From Rutidosis leptorrhynchoides (lineage: Eukaryota > Streptophyta > Magnoliopsida > Asterales > Asteraceae): DNA of 64,000 bases. Shown piece by piece: positions 1 to 11,618 of this stretch (position 1 is its first letter; the number at the start of each line of letters is the position of its first letter). The stretch covers positions 359,394,001 to 359,458,000 of the forward strand of contig NC_092340.1 of assembly GCF_046630445.1 (NCBI RefSeq), written 5' to 3'. Both the position numbers and the translations under genes were made by a program. The notes under the pieces were generated by a model, which saw only the letters and a program-made list of their open reading frames with translations, ran no database searches and had not been told where the DNA came from.

Positions 1-256
1 TATAGTTTGTTATTTAAAGTTGCTAGGGACAATATATTTGTATGCCTGCATGAGTGTGTGCTGTATTAATGCACATGAAGAGTTTAAACATTACTGACCG
101 ATCAGTTATATGGCTATATCAAATGGTTTGTAGTACTTTGGTAATTATATATTATCAAAAACCTGGGAATGGATCTCATAGATTTAGTAATATAGACTTT
201 ATCTTTACTTCATTGGTTGATCATAAATTCATAACGTTGAAAATTTATTGTTGCAG

Positions 257-1607
257 GCACCTGAGTTGCACAAAGAGATTCACAAACATGGAGGACTTGG
301 TCAAGCTCAACAGACGTTGGGCGGAGGTCCTGCTGCATCTTCAAGTGCCAAGGTTTCACATATTCATTTCTTTTCATTAGCTAGAAATGGATCACCCGAT
401 CACCATAAGTTTAGGTTAACCAAAATGGATGTTATCAGTAATACCTCATTGACATATACGTATGTGACTGAAATTCATTAAAAGAATATTCATCAATGAG
501 TGTTAAGTTATACATTCATCGCACGAACGTCTTGATGAATTTTAATGTTATAATCACTTGACATTCACCAATTAATATTCTTTTAATGAATGTTAGTCAA
601 ATACACGATGCTGATAACAATCGTCATCTTTGTCTTCATTTTGATACAATTCAATCATGATAAATGTTAACGAGTTTGATCTAATATTCGTTAATAATGT
701 TATAAAAAAAAAATATTGAGGAAAGCTTACATACAGTGTCGATTCCGATTAACATTCATTAGATTCATTTTTATTTTTTGACATTTGTATTGGTGAATGT
801 TAAGTTGCCCGTGACGTGATAACAGTGTTGTAAATGACGCTCGTTGCGTCTGTTGCAACACCCATTGCGGCGTTTTGGTGACTAGCCCATCTCGACCCCG
901 TCCCGTCTTCTAATAAGTCGGTAGTCGGGTCAAATGCGAGAAAGTTCGGGTCAATACCGGTCAAAAGTAAAAAATTTGGTTAATTTCGGTCAAAAGCCGG
1001 ACAAATCGATCACAATTGACGTAGTTTAGTGTTACTCTTGTGTATTATATTAACGATAATAGTGATTAATGGTTCAAACTGGTCAACGAAGGTTTTCTGG
1101 CTTTAAAATATGTGTATATATTTATATATATAAAAGTCAACGTCAGTCTCGACCCCGTCTCGACGTTTTAAGTCCCGACCGTCTTGACTTCGTCTCGCTT
1201 CTTTCTCGACCTTGCGTGATATTAGATATTTTTGACATTATAAATACAGTTTGGGAGATACTCGAGTAATTTGACATGTTTCTTTTTTATAAATTTAGAG
1301 ATGAAACATAACCTAAGTTAACCCATATATAAGTAAATATGTCGAAACTGCCACCACAGCTATAGAACATCTAGCAATCTAGCATACATAAATAAGGCAT
1401 TTTTTTTTTTCTCGTTTTATTTGTTCTTATGATTTTGTATGCGATATTAGATTACCTAACCTCGGCTATTTTGTCTTGTAGGGCTCTGTCAAGAACAAGA
1501 CCAGTGATCTAACATATGATGTATTTGGGTGGATAATTCTTGCGGTTGGACTTGTTGCATGGGTCGGGATGGCCAAGTCTAATGTTCCCCCATCTCCACC
1601 GAGCTGA
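257..1607 (+). CDS. 3' end of a small single-span membrane protein gene (last two exons)
   Basis: Two exons can be read. Exon 257-352 follows a TTGTTGCAG acceptor and ends at an AAG/GT donor. Exon 1482-1607 follows a TTGTCTTGTAG acceptor and ends in TGA. Both are in phase 0 and together give about 73 residues after an unseen N-terminus. The peptide has a Gly/Gln/Ala-rich stretch ([14 protein letters not shown]), then a single hydrophobic segment ([17 protein letters not shown]) and a short Pro/Ser-rich tail, so it looks like a small tail-anchored or single-pass membrane protein. I do not recognise the family with certainty and give no symbol. The 5' exons lie left of the window. The 1.1-kb intron holds a short TIR element (822-1214), and a second copy lies just downstream of the gene. 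Confidence 0.75.
822..1214. mobile_element. Short non-autonomous TIR element, copy 1 (hAT-like), in an intron
   Basis: About 393 bp starting ACAGTGTTGTAAATGACG and flanked by CGTGATA at 815-821 and 1215-1221. It aligns along its whole length with the copy at 1917-2301, sharing GTCTCGACC, TCTTCTAATAAGT, GACGTAGTTTAGTGTTACT and GGCTTTAAAATATGTGTATA. A CAGTGTTGTAAA-type terminus is usual for hAT MITEs, which make 8-bp duplications. It lies in the intron of the gene at 257-1607. Confidence 0.6.
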
Positions 1608-1916
1608 AATTATTGCCATCTTGTTCTTAGTAAGTTATAAGCTCGTTTTATTATAAGTGGATGCAGATGTTCACAACATAGTAAGGCTTAGATATGTACC
1701 AACTAAGCACGCCTCATGTGAGCTTATGAGTGCGCTATTTCATTTATAAGAATGTTCTTCCTAAGGTGCACTATCAGTGATAGTGATCTGCATCTGGTAT
1801 GTTGCCAAATTTTGTACTTTTTAACGCTTCATAAGTGTATTTTGCTTTGTGAAATTTCAGTTATACAATTTTATGATTATTTGATTTCCCCCTTTCCGTC
1901 TTCTTGTCCTGTGATA

Positions 1917-2301
1917 AGTGTTGTAAAAGACGTCCGTTGCGGCATTTAAATGACTGGACCGTCTCGACCTTGTCCCGTCTTCTAATAAGTTGGTCAACGG
2001 TCAGGATTTGCGTCAAATGCGGGAAAGGTCGGGTCAACGCCAATCAAAAGTAAAAAAAAATCGGTTAAAATCGGTCAAATTGATCAAAATTGACGTAGTT
2101 TAGTGTTACTATTTTGTATTATATTAACGAGAATAGCGATTATAGATACAAACATGTCAAGGAAGGTTTTTTGGCTTTAAAATATGTGTATATATATTTA
2201 GATATATAAAAGTCAACGTTAATCAACGTCCATCTCGACCTTGTCTCGACGTTTTAAGGTCCAGACCGTCTAGACTTATTCTCACGTCTTTTTCAACTTT
2301 G
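1917..2301. mobile_element. Short non-autonomous TIR element, copy 2 (hAT-like)
   Basis: About 385 bp starting AGTGTTGTAAAAGACG and ending CGTCTTTTTCAACTTTG, an imperfect terminal inverted repeat of about 17 bp. It is flanked by CCTGTGATA at 1908-1916 and 2302-2310. It is a diverged sister of the element at 822-1214 and has no coding capacity. The right-hand flank agrees better than in copy 1. Confidence 0.65.
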
Positions 2302-2441
2302 CCTGTGATACATATAGTTCCCTCTTAAGCCTTAACTTACCTTAGTCTATTCAGATCTTTTGAATTATTCAGATTATGCCTTATTCGGCTCTTAATCATT
2401 CACTTTAACAAATGCACCTTAGTTTGGTAGTCAGTCGTGAA

Positions 2442-3146
2442 TAGGGATGGCAATGGATACCCGATCCAGTGGATATCCACCCGATCCACCCGATTATTCG
2501 TGGATATGGACGATCTAAATGGATATGGATACGGATATGGATGAACCGAAATGGATATGGATATGTATATGGATGAAAAGTTTCATCCATGGATGAACCC
2601 GCTTTCACCCGAAATAACTAAATATATAAATTTATCACTCGAATTAATATCATTTATGTAGTGATATTTCATTAGTTATATTCATCTTTCTATATATTTT
2701 CTCTAAAAATATGAATTTTTTTCTTATATTTTGTTTTGTTTAAATCATTAAATGTATTTATCGTATTTTGGTGGTCTAAATTTCATTACATGTAACTAAA
2801 AAGTATGCAACTTAGATGTTATCGATATCTTTACACGTTTAATAGGCTATTTGTTGACTATTATTTATATAGATTAGTAAAAATATGACTTCCGGTCACA
2901 TAAACTATTAAGAAATATTATTTTTGATCGTACACGGTGAATCACCGCTTATAATTGTTCAAAATAAAATAAATTTAAATGGATATGGATGATTATCCAT
3001 TAACCCGCTTCACCCGACGGATATGGATATGGATGGATGAAATTTTTATAAATGGATATGGATATGGATATGGATTAAAAATAATAAATGGATATGGATA
3101 TGGATATGGCATCACCCGATCCATATCCGATCCATTGTCATCCCTA
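2442..3146. mobile_element. Non-autonomous hAT element with 8-bp target duplication
   Basis: The element begins TAGGGATGGCAATGGAT and ends ATCCATTGTCATCCCTA, near-perfect terminal inverted repeats. GTCGTGAA is present exactly at 2434-2441 and 3147-3154, an 8-bp target site duplication as made by hAT transposases. The subterminal regions are filled with GGATAT/GGATATGGAT hexamer repeats pointing inward from both ends, a usual layout for hAT transposase binding sites. The interior is AT-rich and non-coding. Open frames over the hexamers are artefacts of the repeat. Confidence 0.9.
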
Positions 3147-3154
3147 GTCGTGAA

Positions 3155-4799
3155 CCTACTTGAAAGGATGTGGGGTCCTATGACCCCGCTTGTTGAATTA
3201 TTTTTCAGTAACGTACTCTTCAAATTGTATAGGACATCACTAAATTCAAGTATAAAAACCCCATATATATTCATGATTTATAATTTTTTGAAAGTAAACG
3301 ACCACTGTACTACTCTTCATACATCATTCGTATTGAAAAAGATTGTGATCACCATTATAATCTGCTAACACAATAAGCGTCCAAGCTAAATCTAATTGCA
3401 ATACTGCCAACCTTAATTGTTAATCATCGGTTGGGCAGATCAAAGACATTAGAGGAACAAATCTTGCCAGAGTCTAGCCCTCCAAGATATCACTACTTAG
3501 TAGAGGTAGTTAGTTGGGTGGGTACCATAACGGGTTGAAACCGATTGTGATTTAGTACTGTATAAATCAGACTGGGCCGAGTGGCAGGGTTGACCCTCAA
3601 TACTTCTTCTCCATCATTTCATTGTTTTTGTTGTTGTTGCTATTGTGAGTAATTAACACTTTAATTATGATTACAAGAAATCACAATAATAAACTAAGAG
3701 TATGCTGGGTTTATAAACTAAGAGTATGATATAAAGGTTCAAATTGAACTTGGTTCTAGCCGACAAGAACCTATTTGTTAATCATTATGAATGAACTTTA
3801 TTTGATGTAAAATCAATGTATTAACTTTATAAATTAATTAAAAAAAATGAATATAATTGTTAATTTAGTGTTCCTGATATAATTTTAAGCGGATATTAAA
3901 GGAAATGAATGTATTTTAACTCTTAATGGTTCAATATTTGAACATTTCAACGTCATTTGATCATTCAAATGTCACAAAGAAACACACCGAATGCTGAACA
4001 GTGCCGAATCATTCAATAAAATTCCATTAAGAAACAATCAAACACACCCTAAGTCACTTGAATTATTGTAAATGAAAAAAAGTTGGTTGCTCACTATTCA
4101 CAATTATCTCTTGGCTGGACCAACTCGCAGATTCAAGCCTTCTGCGTAGTGTCAAGTAAAGGGTCACCTATTTCTTAGAAACAAAGTTTGCCTCAAATAA
4201 TGCAATTCATAGAACCATTAGTCCATTACTAAGTATCTAATTGAGATACTTCTACCATTGACAAAACATTGATTGGTATTTTCTACTATTGTTGATATTT
4301 GGTTTCATCCAATAGCAGTACAAAAGGACATTAGGTCTGTAGTACTTTTATCAAGATGCTCGGAGTTGGTAGTATTAAGGTTTGTTTGGATCGAAGGTAT
4401 TGCAATGAAAATCACAACACGTTAGGTGATCCCACATCACCGTTGGATGGGTAGTTCGTTCAACTACGGGAAGCATTTAAAGCACCCAAGTGTCCAGGTC
4501 ACATTTTGCATACAAAGCAAACAATATCACTAAGTTAGTCGGGGTACTAGATGACACTGTACCCGTTTCTTTTATCTTTCGAGATCTTGGGAAAAACTTA
4601 AAGAGAATGATGGTTCGGAAAGTAGGTTGTAAAAGTCACTAATCGGTTCCGACTTTAGTTTTCTGAACTTTTCTTTTTCCAACATTTATATGTTGAATTT
4701 CAACATTTTAAGAACCATTAACATAAATCTAAATAAGCATGAACTTTAACATAATTCTCTTAAAACATAAACATATTTCTTCAATTACTTTTTATTGGT
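3155..4799. other. Intergenic, AT-rich, no gene seen
   Basis: I see no splice-consistent coding sequence. The stretch is AT-rich with scattered T and A runs and probably contains decayed repeats I cannot classify. Confidence 0.5.
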
Positions 4800-4965
4800 A
4801 ACAATGAACTCTCCTATGAACGAGCACATTGGCTCCCCATAGCAAGTAAACCTCGGACATCGGGAACCTGCGCGCCACCCCGATGCTAGGTAACACCTTT
4901 CACTGTAAATCCCTAATTAGGCTAAAGGATATTGCCTAGGATTGAACCCGAGACCTACAGCTTCA
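4800..4965 (-). repeat. Dispersed repeat, possibly SINE-derived
   Basis: Read on the minus strand it contains GGTCTCGGGTTCAATCC, close to a pol III B box (GGTTCGANTCC), followed by a GC-richer body quite unlike its flanks. A T run lies just right of it on the plus strand. A convincing A box at tRNA spacing is not visible, so the SINE label is tentative. Confidence 0.35.
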
Positions 4966-6880
4966 CTAGGAATTTGTGTAATCTTTTTTTTTTTTTGTTG
5001 CAAATTTTTCCTTTTTAGAACCGTAACAACAATTGTTTTGCTTAGTCCTAACAATGAGCAACGAAGGGTACTTCAGTTATTTCTCAGTATATTTGTTATA
5101 TATGATATCTTAGTGAATGGCAGTTTAGTGGCTAAAGTGTTAAGCTGCGGCCCCTACAGTTTACTTTCTCCTTATGGTAAGAAGTGGTTGTTAGACTGGC
5201 AGATTCATGGGCCATCGCCATTGCCATTGTTGGAAAGTACATTACCCTAAATATATTATAAATTAAGCATCTAGGTTCATAAGTGTTAGTCTGGAATTGG
5301 TTACTTTATGTCTAGGTTTTTCATATTCTAATCAAAAGTTTTGGGACACATAATTCCACTTGCTTTGATCTTCTCAGAAGCATTCGATCGTACCATTAGA
5401 TAATTCTAGTCTTTATTGATGTTTTACTTGTCCATTTAACTATCATTTTTTGCATTAAAGATTACATGCTTTTATAGATCTTCTTTAGGGTTGATCCATC
5501 TTTTATTGTATCTATTGGTAGATTTTATCATGATATATTGTGTCTTACTTTATTGGTTCCATTAAGTGCTACACTAAATCACCTATTTGGGTGCTGATTC
5601 ATTTAGTTGGTGTTTTCATTAAAGCATTGAGGGTTTTCATAATTAAAGGTTTTAATTATGCGGATGCGGGAGGACCACGCGTCTAAGGCTAGATTTCATT
5701 TTCACTTTAGCTTGATTTCTTTTTTATATGTGTTAGATTATGTTATTAGATTAGATACATATGTGTTTGTTTCTTTTTTTCTTTTAGTGGTCAATTAACA
5801 TAGGCTTATATTTGAAATATTGTTGGGTGCTTTATTGAGTAGGAGCAACATAGGACTGAAATGGATTTGCATGATTGGCAGGAAGCTTTTTTTGGATGGA
5901 CACTAATTGGTACTAATTTCTCACTAATCCCCCCACTGCTGCACCCACTGTCAAAAGGTGAAGTGTGATGTTGGTAGTTAAAAAAATTAATCAAGATTAA
6001 GAAATTAATTCAAATAAAAAAATTATCTGTATGCTAAATATGCTGAAAGTTGATTTATTTATCTAATATATATTTGGAATCTGCTTATTATATTGAGACT
6101 ACATGCCTGTGCAAATGTGATTGGTTCTGTTATGGAGTTCTAGTCTGTTTTTGTGATTAAAACTCTAGACAGATTTCTATGTTATGTTCTGAGATAACCG
6201 TTGAATTATTTGGTATAAGAGCGCTTACTTTCGGGATCTCTTATGTTTGTGTTGCAAAAAGAAGCATCCAATGTATTTTGTGATGAATGAGATTAGCTTT
6301 TAAGGTTCATTTTACTTGGCAAAACACACTTTAGATCGGCCCGTTTGTGGGTTTAGAGTTTCTAGGGTTTCTATGTAATCTCTATAAATACCGTATCAAT
6401 AACAATGTAATCTTCACGGGTTCTACTCTTTAACAAAGAGGAGTCAAATATTTCTAGGTCATGTGATGGGCTATGCTGACTATTTTGTATCTGCTCTTAT
6501 TACGAATCGTAAATGGTGCTAGAAGTTAAAAGATCGGATCTCTGATAGAATTAGTAACCGTGATTTTGTATGTTTGTGTGTTCTTTTGGCAATGTTGCTC
6601 ACTTTGGTTTCGTTGCGTATTTTTAGATGATTTGATGATTCAGAGGTTATTTTGACTCTTTTATCATCTGTCTAAGTAGTCAACTAACTATGTAAAGTAA
6701 TATAAAAAGTTTGTTAGGTTCAAACGGGTCGAAAGTTATCCAATATGCGATTTTAGTGCTCAAATGATCGACCGTTTATCGAATCTGCAAATGGTTCCTC
6801 TGTTAAGTTTAAGCTTCAATATCTCATAAATTTTGGAGATAATCGGTTAGTGGACGTTACATATAACAAACTGAAATCAA
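4966..6880. other. Intergenic with weak LTR-like remnants, no gene seen
   Basis: No coding sequence of credible length is visible. Around 6330-6470 the wording (TCTATAAATACCG followed by AACAATGTAATC) resembles the promoter/R part of a decayed plant LTR, but I cannot define its ends. Confidence 0.4.
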
Positions 6881-6884
6881 AAGG

Positions 6885-6985
6885 CCTTTGGCCTACCGGG
6901 ATCGGGTAGCGGGATCGGGGAGCCCCTCTGACCATGTGGTCATGGGTTCGAGTCCTACTTAGGACGTATTCATGTAAAATTATAT
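6885..6985 (+). repeat. Possible tRNA-derived SINE fragment
   Basis: CATGGGTTCGAGTCCTAC around 6942-6959 is a good pol III B box. A weak A-box-like TGGCCTACCGGG lies upstream at about 6889, but at more than tRNA spacing. This supports only a fragmentary or degenerate SINE. Confidence 0.3.
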
Positions 6986-7144
6986 AGGTTGCGTGAGTTT
7001 AAAAACAAAACATAAGAATGTCAAAGAAATAAATGTTTGCATATAAGTCTAGGGCACCTCCTTCCACTACCAGTTGATTTTAGAGTACTAAGGAACTCCT
7101 GTTGTTGGGTTAAAACTAGTTTTGGAGTACTTAGGGACTCATTG

Positions 7145-8150
7145 TGTGATGACCCGGAAATTTCGACTAAATTTAAACTTAATCTTAAATGATTAATGAT
7201 TTCGACACGATAAGCAAAGCCTATGAAGTTGAATCTCAAAATTTTGAACTATTCAATTACCCTTCGGTTGTTCTCAACGATTCGCGAACCATTATATGTA
7301 AATAGATACATATATATACTATAACTTGAAAACGTAACAAAGTTTTAATTGCATGATACCATACATTAAACTTATTGGTTTATATATCTATTTGAATATA
7401 TATGATTTCAAGTTATTTAATAAACGATAGTAACATTCGTTTATTGATTCGATTGATATTTAGATAAGTTAACTAAAGCGTTTAAGATGAACCAGTAAAA
7501 CACTAATTTACTACAGTGTTTTCAAATTGCCACATTACTCAAAATGTAACAGTGTTTTCGAAAATCACTATTTGCTACAGTGAAATTGACTTTGCTACAG
7601 TGAATTGCTACAGTAAAAATTGACTTTGCTACAGTAACTTTGCTACAGTAAAACACTATTTTAAAATGTATTTTAACAAATAGCGAGACGATGATTTATA
7701 GAAGTAAATGACCAAAACACTTAAATGTATAAGTTATAATTTGAGTGATATAATTTAGGGATAATTTAAGTTTATATTGTGACAAAGGTACGAGTCACAA
7801 AACGAAAAGTACTAGTTTTCTAAGCGTACGAAAATGCGTTCGAGAAACCGAAACCGGGACATAAGTCGAGTGATGACGTACGACTTATCGGAACGAAAAT
7901 TTCAAATTAACTATGCACGTGAATTTAATATAATATATAATTAATTATATAAATTATATATATTATATTAATATTTAATTATGTCGACGAACTACAAAAC
8001 AAATCAAATTTGAGCTGTCATTTAAGCTCATGCGATCGCATGAGCATACCAAAGAAACTCCATGCGATCGCATGGAGGCTGGATCCAGAAAACATCTATA
8101 AATTCAGTCGAATTCGTTCCATTTTTTTTCACATATATTACTCCGTATAA

Positions 8151-8236
<86 letters not shown>

Positions 8237-9515
8237 CTTATTATTTTTATTATTAGTGTTATTATTTTTGCGATACAAAAATAATAATGTACATAAAATA
8301 TTACGACGGAGTGCTGTCCAAGTAATTTTCAAAACGAGTTTCCAAGCGAGCTAGAGCTAGGGAAAATATGGGTTATTACCAAGGAGGTTATGGGTAATGT
8401 TCGGGGGTATTTTTGTGAAGCAAACCTCGTGTTTATCATCTCCGATGCGTCTACGTGCTTTCCTACAATATTGTATATCAATATTAAAGTGTGAGTTCAT
8501 TGATCCCTTTTTATACATATTTTTGGGCTGAGAATACATGCGCTGTTTTATAAAATGAATACAAAAACTAAAACTGATTTGAGTGAGTTTCATATGATCC
8601 CTTTTACCCTTTACATTTTTGGACTGAGAATACATGCAAATGCTTTAATAACTATTTTACAATAATTATAAAGTGTGAGTTTCATTTGCTCACTTTTTAA
8701 TTGCTTTTGCAATATATATTTTTGGGCTGAGAATACATGCACTTTATTTTAAACGCAATGGATACAAGTACATACTTAATTCTACACTGAGTTTGAACCG
8801 AAAATCCCTTAGCTTTGGTAACTAGTAGCTGCCAGTACATAGGATATGGACTGGTGGGCGCGAATAACAGTATATGGATCCATAGGGCTTGACATCCCCG
8901 TCCGAGCTAGAGCGCTAGCCTTTTAACGGACGTGTGTTATTTGAGTTTAGGACACGTTGGTTGCGTGTATTAAAACGAATGGGGTATTTATCATTATAAC
9001 GTTAAAGTTTAGTTACCAGGGTGCTCTGTTATGTAGAATCTATTGATAAACGTTTCTGGATGAAACAACTGAAATCTTGTTATCCACTTTTATATGCAGA
9101 TTATGCGAAACACTAAAACTATGAACTCACCAACCTTTGTGTTGACACTTGTTAGCATGTTTATTCTCAGGTTTCCTAGAAGTCTTCCGCTGTTTGCTTA
9201 TATGATAGACAAGCTATGTGCATGGAGTCTTACATGGCATATTTTTCAAGAAAACGTTGCATTCACCAATTCATCACCATGTACCTTATTTAGACTGCAT
9301 TGTCAACGGAAGTACTGTTGTAAACTATTATATAAGGTGATTGTTTATATGTAGAAATCATCAGATGTCGAAAACCTTTGATTTAATATTCATTTATGGT
9401 GTGCCTTTTCAAAAGAATGCAATGTTTATAAAACGTATCATATAGAGGTCAAATACCTCGCAATGAAATCAATGAATGACGTATTCGGCCAAATGGATTT
9501 GGAGCGATCGTCACA
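7145..9515 (+). mobile_element. Solo LTR of a Ty3/gypsy element (TSD CATTG)
   Basis: The 2371-bp unit begins TGTGATGACCCGG, ends GATCGTCACA, and is flanked by CATTG at 7140-7144 and 9516-9520, so it is a complete solo LTR. Its right-hand end shares the phrases ATATAGAGGTCAAA and CCTCGCAA with the (reverse-complemented) LTRs of the gypsy element at 20856-33966, which suggests the same broad lineage. It contains a TTA/ATT microsatellite (8151-8234), several GCTACAGT words (7510-7650) and two 20-bp palindromes (8026-8077). It interrupts the left LTR of the TRIM-like element. The lost body implies LTR-LTR recombination. Confidence 0.85.
8151..8234. repeat. (ATT)n microsatellite
   Basis: An uninterrupted ATT/TTA trinucleotide run of about 28 units inside the solo LTR. 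The poly-Asn frame on the reverse strand is a repeat artefact. Confidence 0.95.
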
Positions 9516-9935
9516 CATTGACTTATGTGTAGGACATGTTTAAGTTAAAGGTGATCCTACAAATGGTATCAGAACCACCATTGTAGCCTAGATGTGTGGA
9601 CGACACATAGTGGCAGCGGAGGTTCAAGCCGACGTGAGCATGGAAGAGGTCAGGGGTCTCGAAAAAAGTCGAGATGGTATTGAACGTGTTCGTGAGAGCC
9701 TCTCGGATAAACTGATTAAGGGGGTGATTGTTAGAGAAAATCGGTTGGTGTCCCACCACATAGTAAATTGAAGGAACATATAAGTCTAGGGCAACCTCCC
9801 TCTACTACCGATTAGTTTTAGAGGACTATAAAACTCACGAACTTATATGTTGGACATATTGTTAAGCTAAAATTGATTTTAGAGTACTTAGGGACTAATG
9901 AGCTTATGTGTAGGACATGTCGTTTGGGCCAAAAA

Positions 9936-10449
9936 TCTAGACTGCTTAGCTTACAAGTTTCTCTTAACATAACAATTTATTGTTCATCTCCTTTTTACAT
10001 TCACTATATTTGATCTTGCCAGTGTCTATATGGATTTTGTGATATTGATCCTCTCTGGATTAAGTAGTAATATGTTTGTTTTTTTTATGATAATCGACAC
10101 TGGTTACTCGAAAGGATTAGTATTTTTAATTAAGTTTATGCGGCATGAACGGGCTTTCCCTGTGACCGCTCATGACTTATTTTCTGGCCACTTCAGGACG
10201 TTGATCGCTAGACCATCATTTTTATAATGGTTCATAAGATAATACTCACATCACTCCAAAACTGGTTCGTTAATTTTCTGGCGACTAAATCACTAAGATC
10301 CGAATCAGAATCATGAACTTCTGAAAGTTGCACAGAGATACTTGTAAGTTGAATCTTGATTATAATTTAAGTAACATAAAAAATTTCTTTTTCAAAACTT
10401 GCAAACATTTTTACTTAATTATGCATAATCAGGTTTTTTTTTTTTTTTA
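9936..10449. other. Intergenic, no gene seen
   Basis: Low-complexity AT-rich sequence. A 65-codon open frame at 10030-10227 has no recognisable domain or splice context, and I do not call it. Confidence 0.5.
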
Positions 10450-10675
10450 AATATATTATATCCGTCTCAATTTAATAGTCAATAAACACAAAAATACAGA
10501 GTTTAAGAAATATTTTTATTTACTTTACATTTTTACCCAACTCTTTACTTACCTTTTTGTTTACATTCATAAATCTAACTATTAATTTAGAACATTTTAA
10601 AAAAGTTTAGAAAATTTTAAAAAGTCAAACATACATGACTATTAAATTTAGATAAAGATAGTGAGTAATAGTTAA
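10450..10675. mobile_element. Stowaway-like MITE (degenerate)
   Basis: The left end reads TATCCGTCTCAATTTAATAGTC. The right end (about 10630-10675), read backwards, gives TCTAAATTTAATAGTCATG. These are matching inverted ends of the CTCCGTCTCAATTTAATAGTC kind common to Tc1/mariner Stowaway MITEs in dicots. The interior is non-coding and AT-rich. The termini are too decayed to confirm the TA duplication. Confidence 0.6.
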
Positions 10676-11618
10676 AAAATTAAAGAGGCCGTACGTTTAA
10701 TAGTATATGGAAATAGCTGAAAGTGTGTAACCAAAAAAATGGGTTGGGCTTGATCCGTACGGATTGGATCCTAGACTCTTTTCTTTTTGTGGTCCATAAC
10801 TTTACTAGTTAGTGTCGTTGCCACCAGATCATATTTTTATGTATTAGCATAATAAAATTAACTTTTCACGAAAATTTAGGCTTTGGATTGTTATTATTTT
10901 CAAAAATATACTCTCATTTGTGGTTTTGTGAATAGGAGACTCTATCGCAACTTAAAATTTGAATGTAGTCACAATCATAGAGTTGAGGGGTATTCACCCC
11001 AAACTGACAAACATAAATTAGAATAATTGTATTTGCAAATATGTACATATATACCCTTAACGGTGTTTTGCTTATACCAAAACAGATCATCCACAAAAGT
11101 TGTTTTGGTTGACTGGTTTGGTCCGGTTTGACTGTTTATTTTTTTTCTTTTATTTTGTGTATATTTGTCTCGGTTTGTGTTAAGAATGGCATAACAAACA
11201 CTCAATTTTAGGACTCCTATAGCATGATTAGAACATAATAGTATATGTTACTTGTTTAGAGCCAACAATCAAAAGATATTTCATCATATTATTAAATGGA
11301 TTAGCTTTAAGTTATCATATATGTATTCTTTTTATTTATATAGAGATAGAGATAGAGATGATCATGAACATATATTAAAAACTTTTTTGTAAATTTTGCA
11401 TGCAATATACAAATATACAATATTGGTAAATAGTCTAGCTCTCTTCAACCGGTCGATAGCATAATAAAACCGTAAACCGGGCAGGTTTTTGCAGTCTTGG
11501 TGAATTTCAAACTGACGATCGAACGGCCAATATCCAAAAGTGAATCGAACCAATTAAATTGATATGGTTCGGTTGGTTTTCGCCATTTGATGGTTTTGTT
11601 AACACCCCTACTTTTAAC
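10676..11618. other. Intergenic with a possible hAT remnant
   Basis: No gene is seen. The last part ends AACACCCCTAC (11601-11611), which reads like the right terminus of another TAGGGGTGTT-type element abutting the one at 11619. Its left end is not identifiable. Confidence 0.4.

Larger units (their letters stand above)
7018..9935 (+). mobile_element. TRIM-like non-autonomous LTR element, split by a solo LTR
   Basis: Direct repeats of about 200 bp flank a very short interior. The left repeat starts near 7018 and resumes after the inserted LTR up to about 9560. The right repeat runs about 9728-9935. Shared wording includes CATATAAGTCTAGGGCA, TTTTAGAGTACTTAGGGACT and TTATGTGTAGGACATGT. Next to the left repeat lies TGGTATCAGAACC (about 9565), a tRNA-Met-type primer site. 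Next to the right repeat lies an AAGGGGGTGATTGTTAGAG purine tract. The interior is only about 170 bp and non-coding, so this is a TRIM-type fossil; its two LTRs are clearly diverged. Confidence 0.7.

Noticed and set aside
2979-3368. 129-codon frame rich in GYGYG
   Set aside because: Reads the GGATATGGATATGG subterminal repeats of the hAT element and runs on into non-coding flank.
6940-6960. A tRNA gene suggested by GGGTTCGAGTCCTAC
   Set aside because: No cloverleaf can be drawn around it; it is better explained as a SINE fragment.
7510-8080. Possible CRISPR-like spaced repeats (GCTACAGT words and 20-bp palindromes)
   Set aside because: Too short and irregular, and in a plant LTR; not a CRISPR array.
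8138-8332. Poly-Asn open frame on the minus strand
   Set aside because: It is the translation of the (ATT)n microsatellite in the solo LTR.
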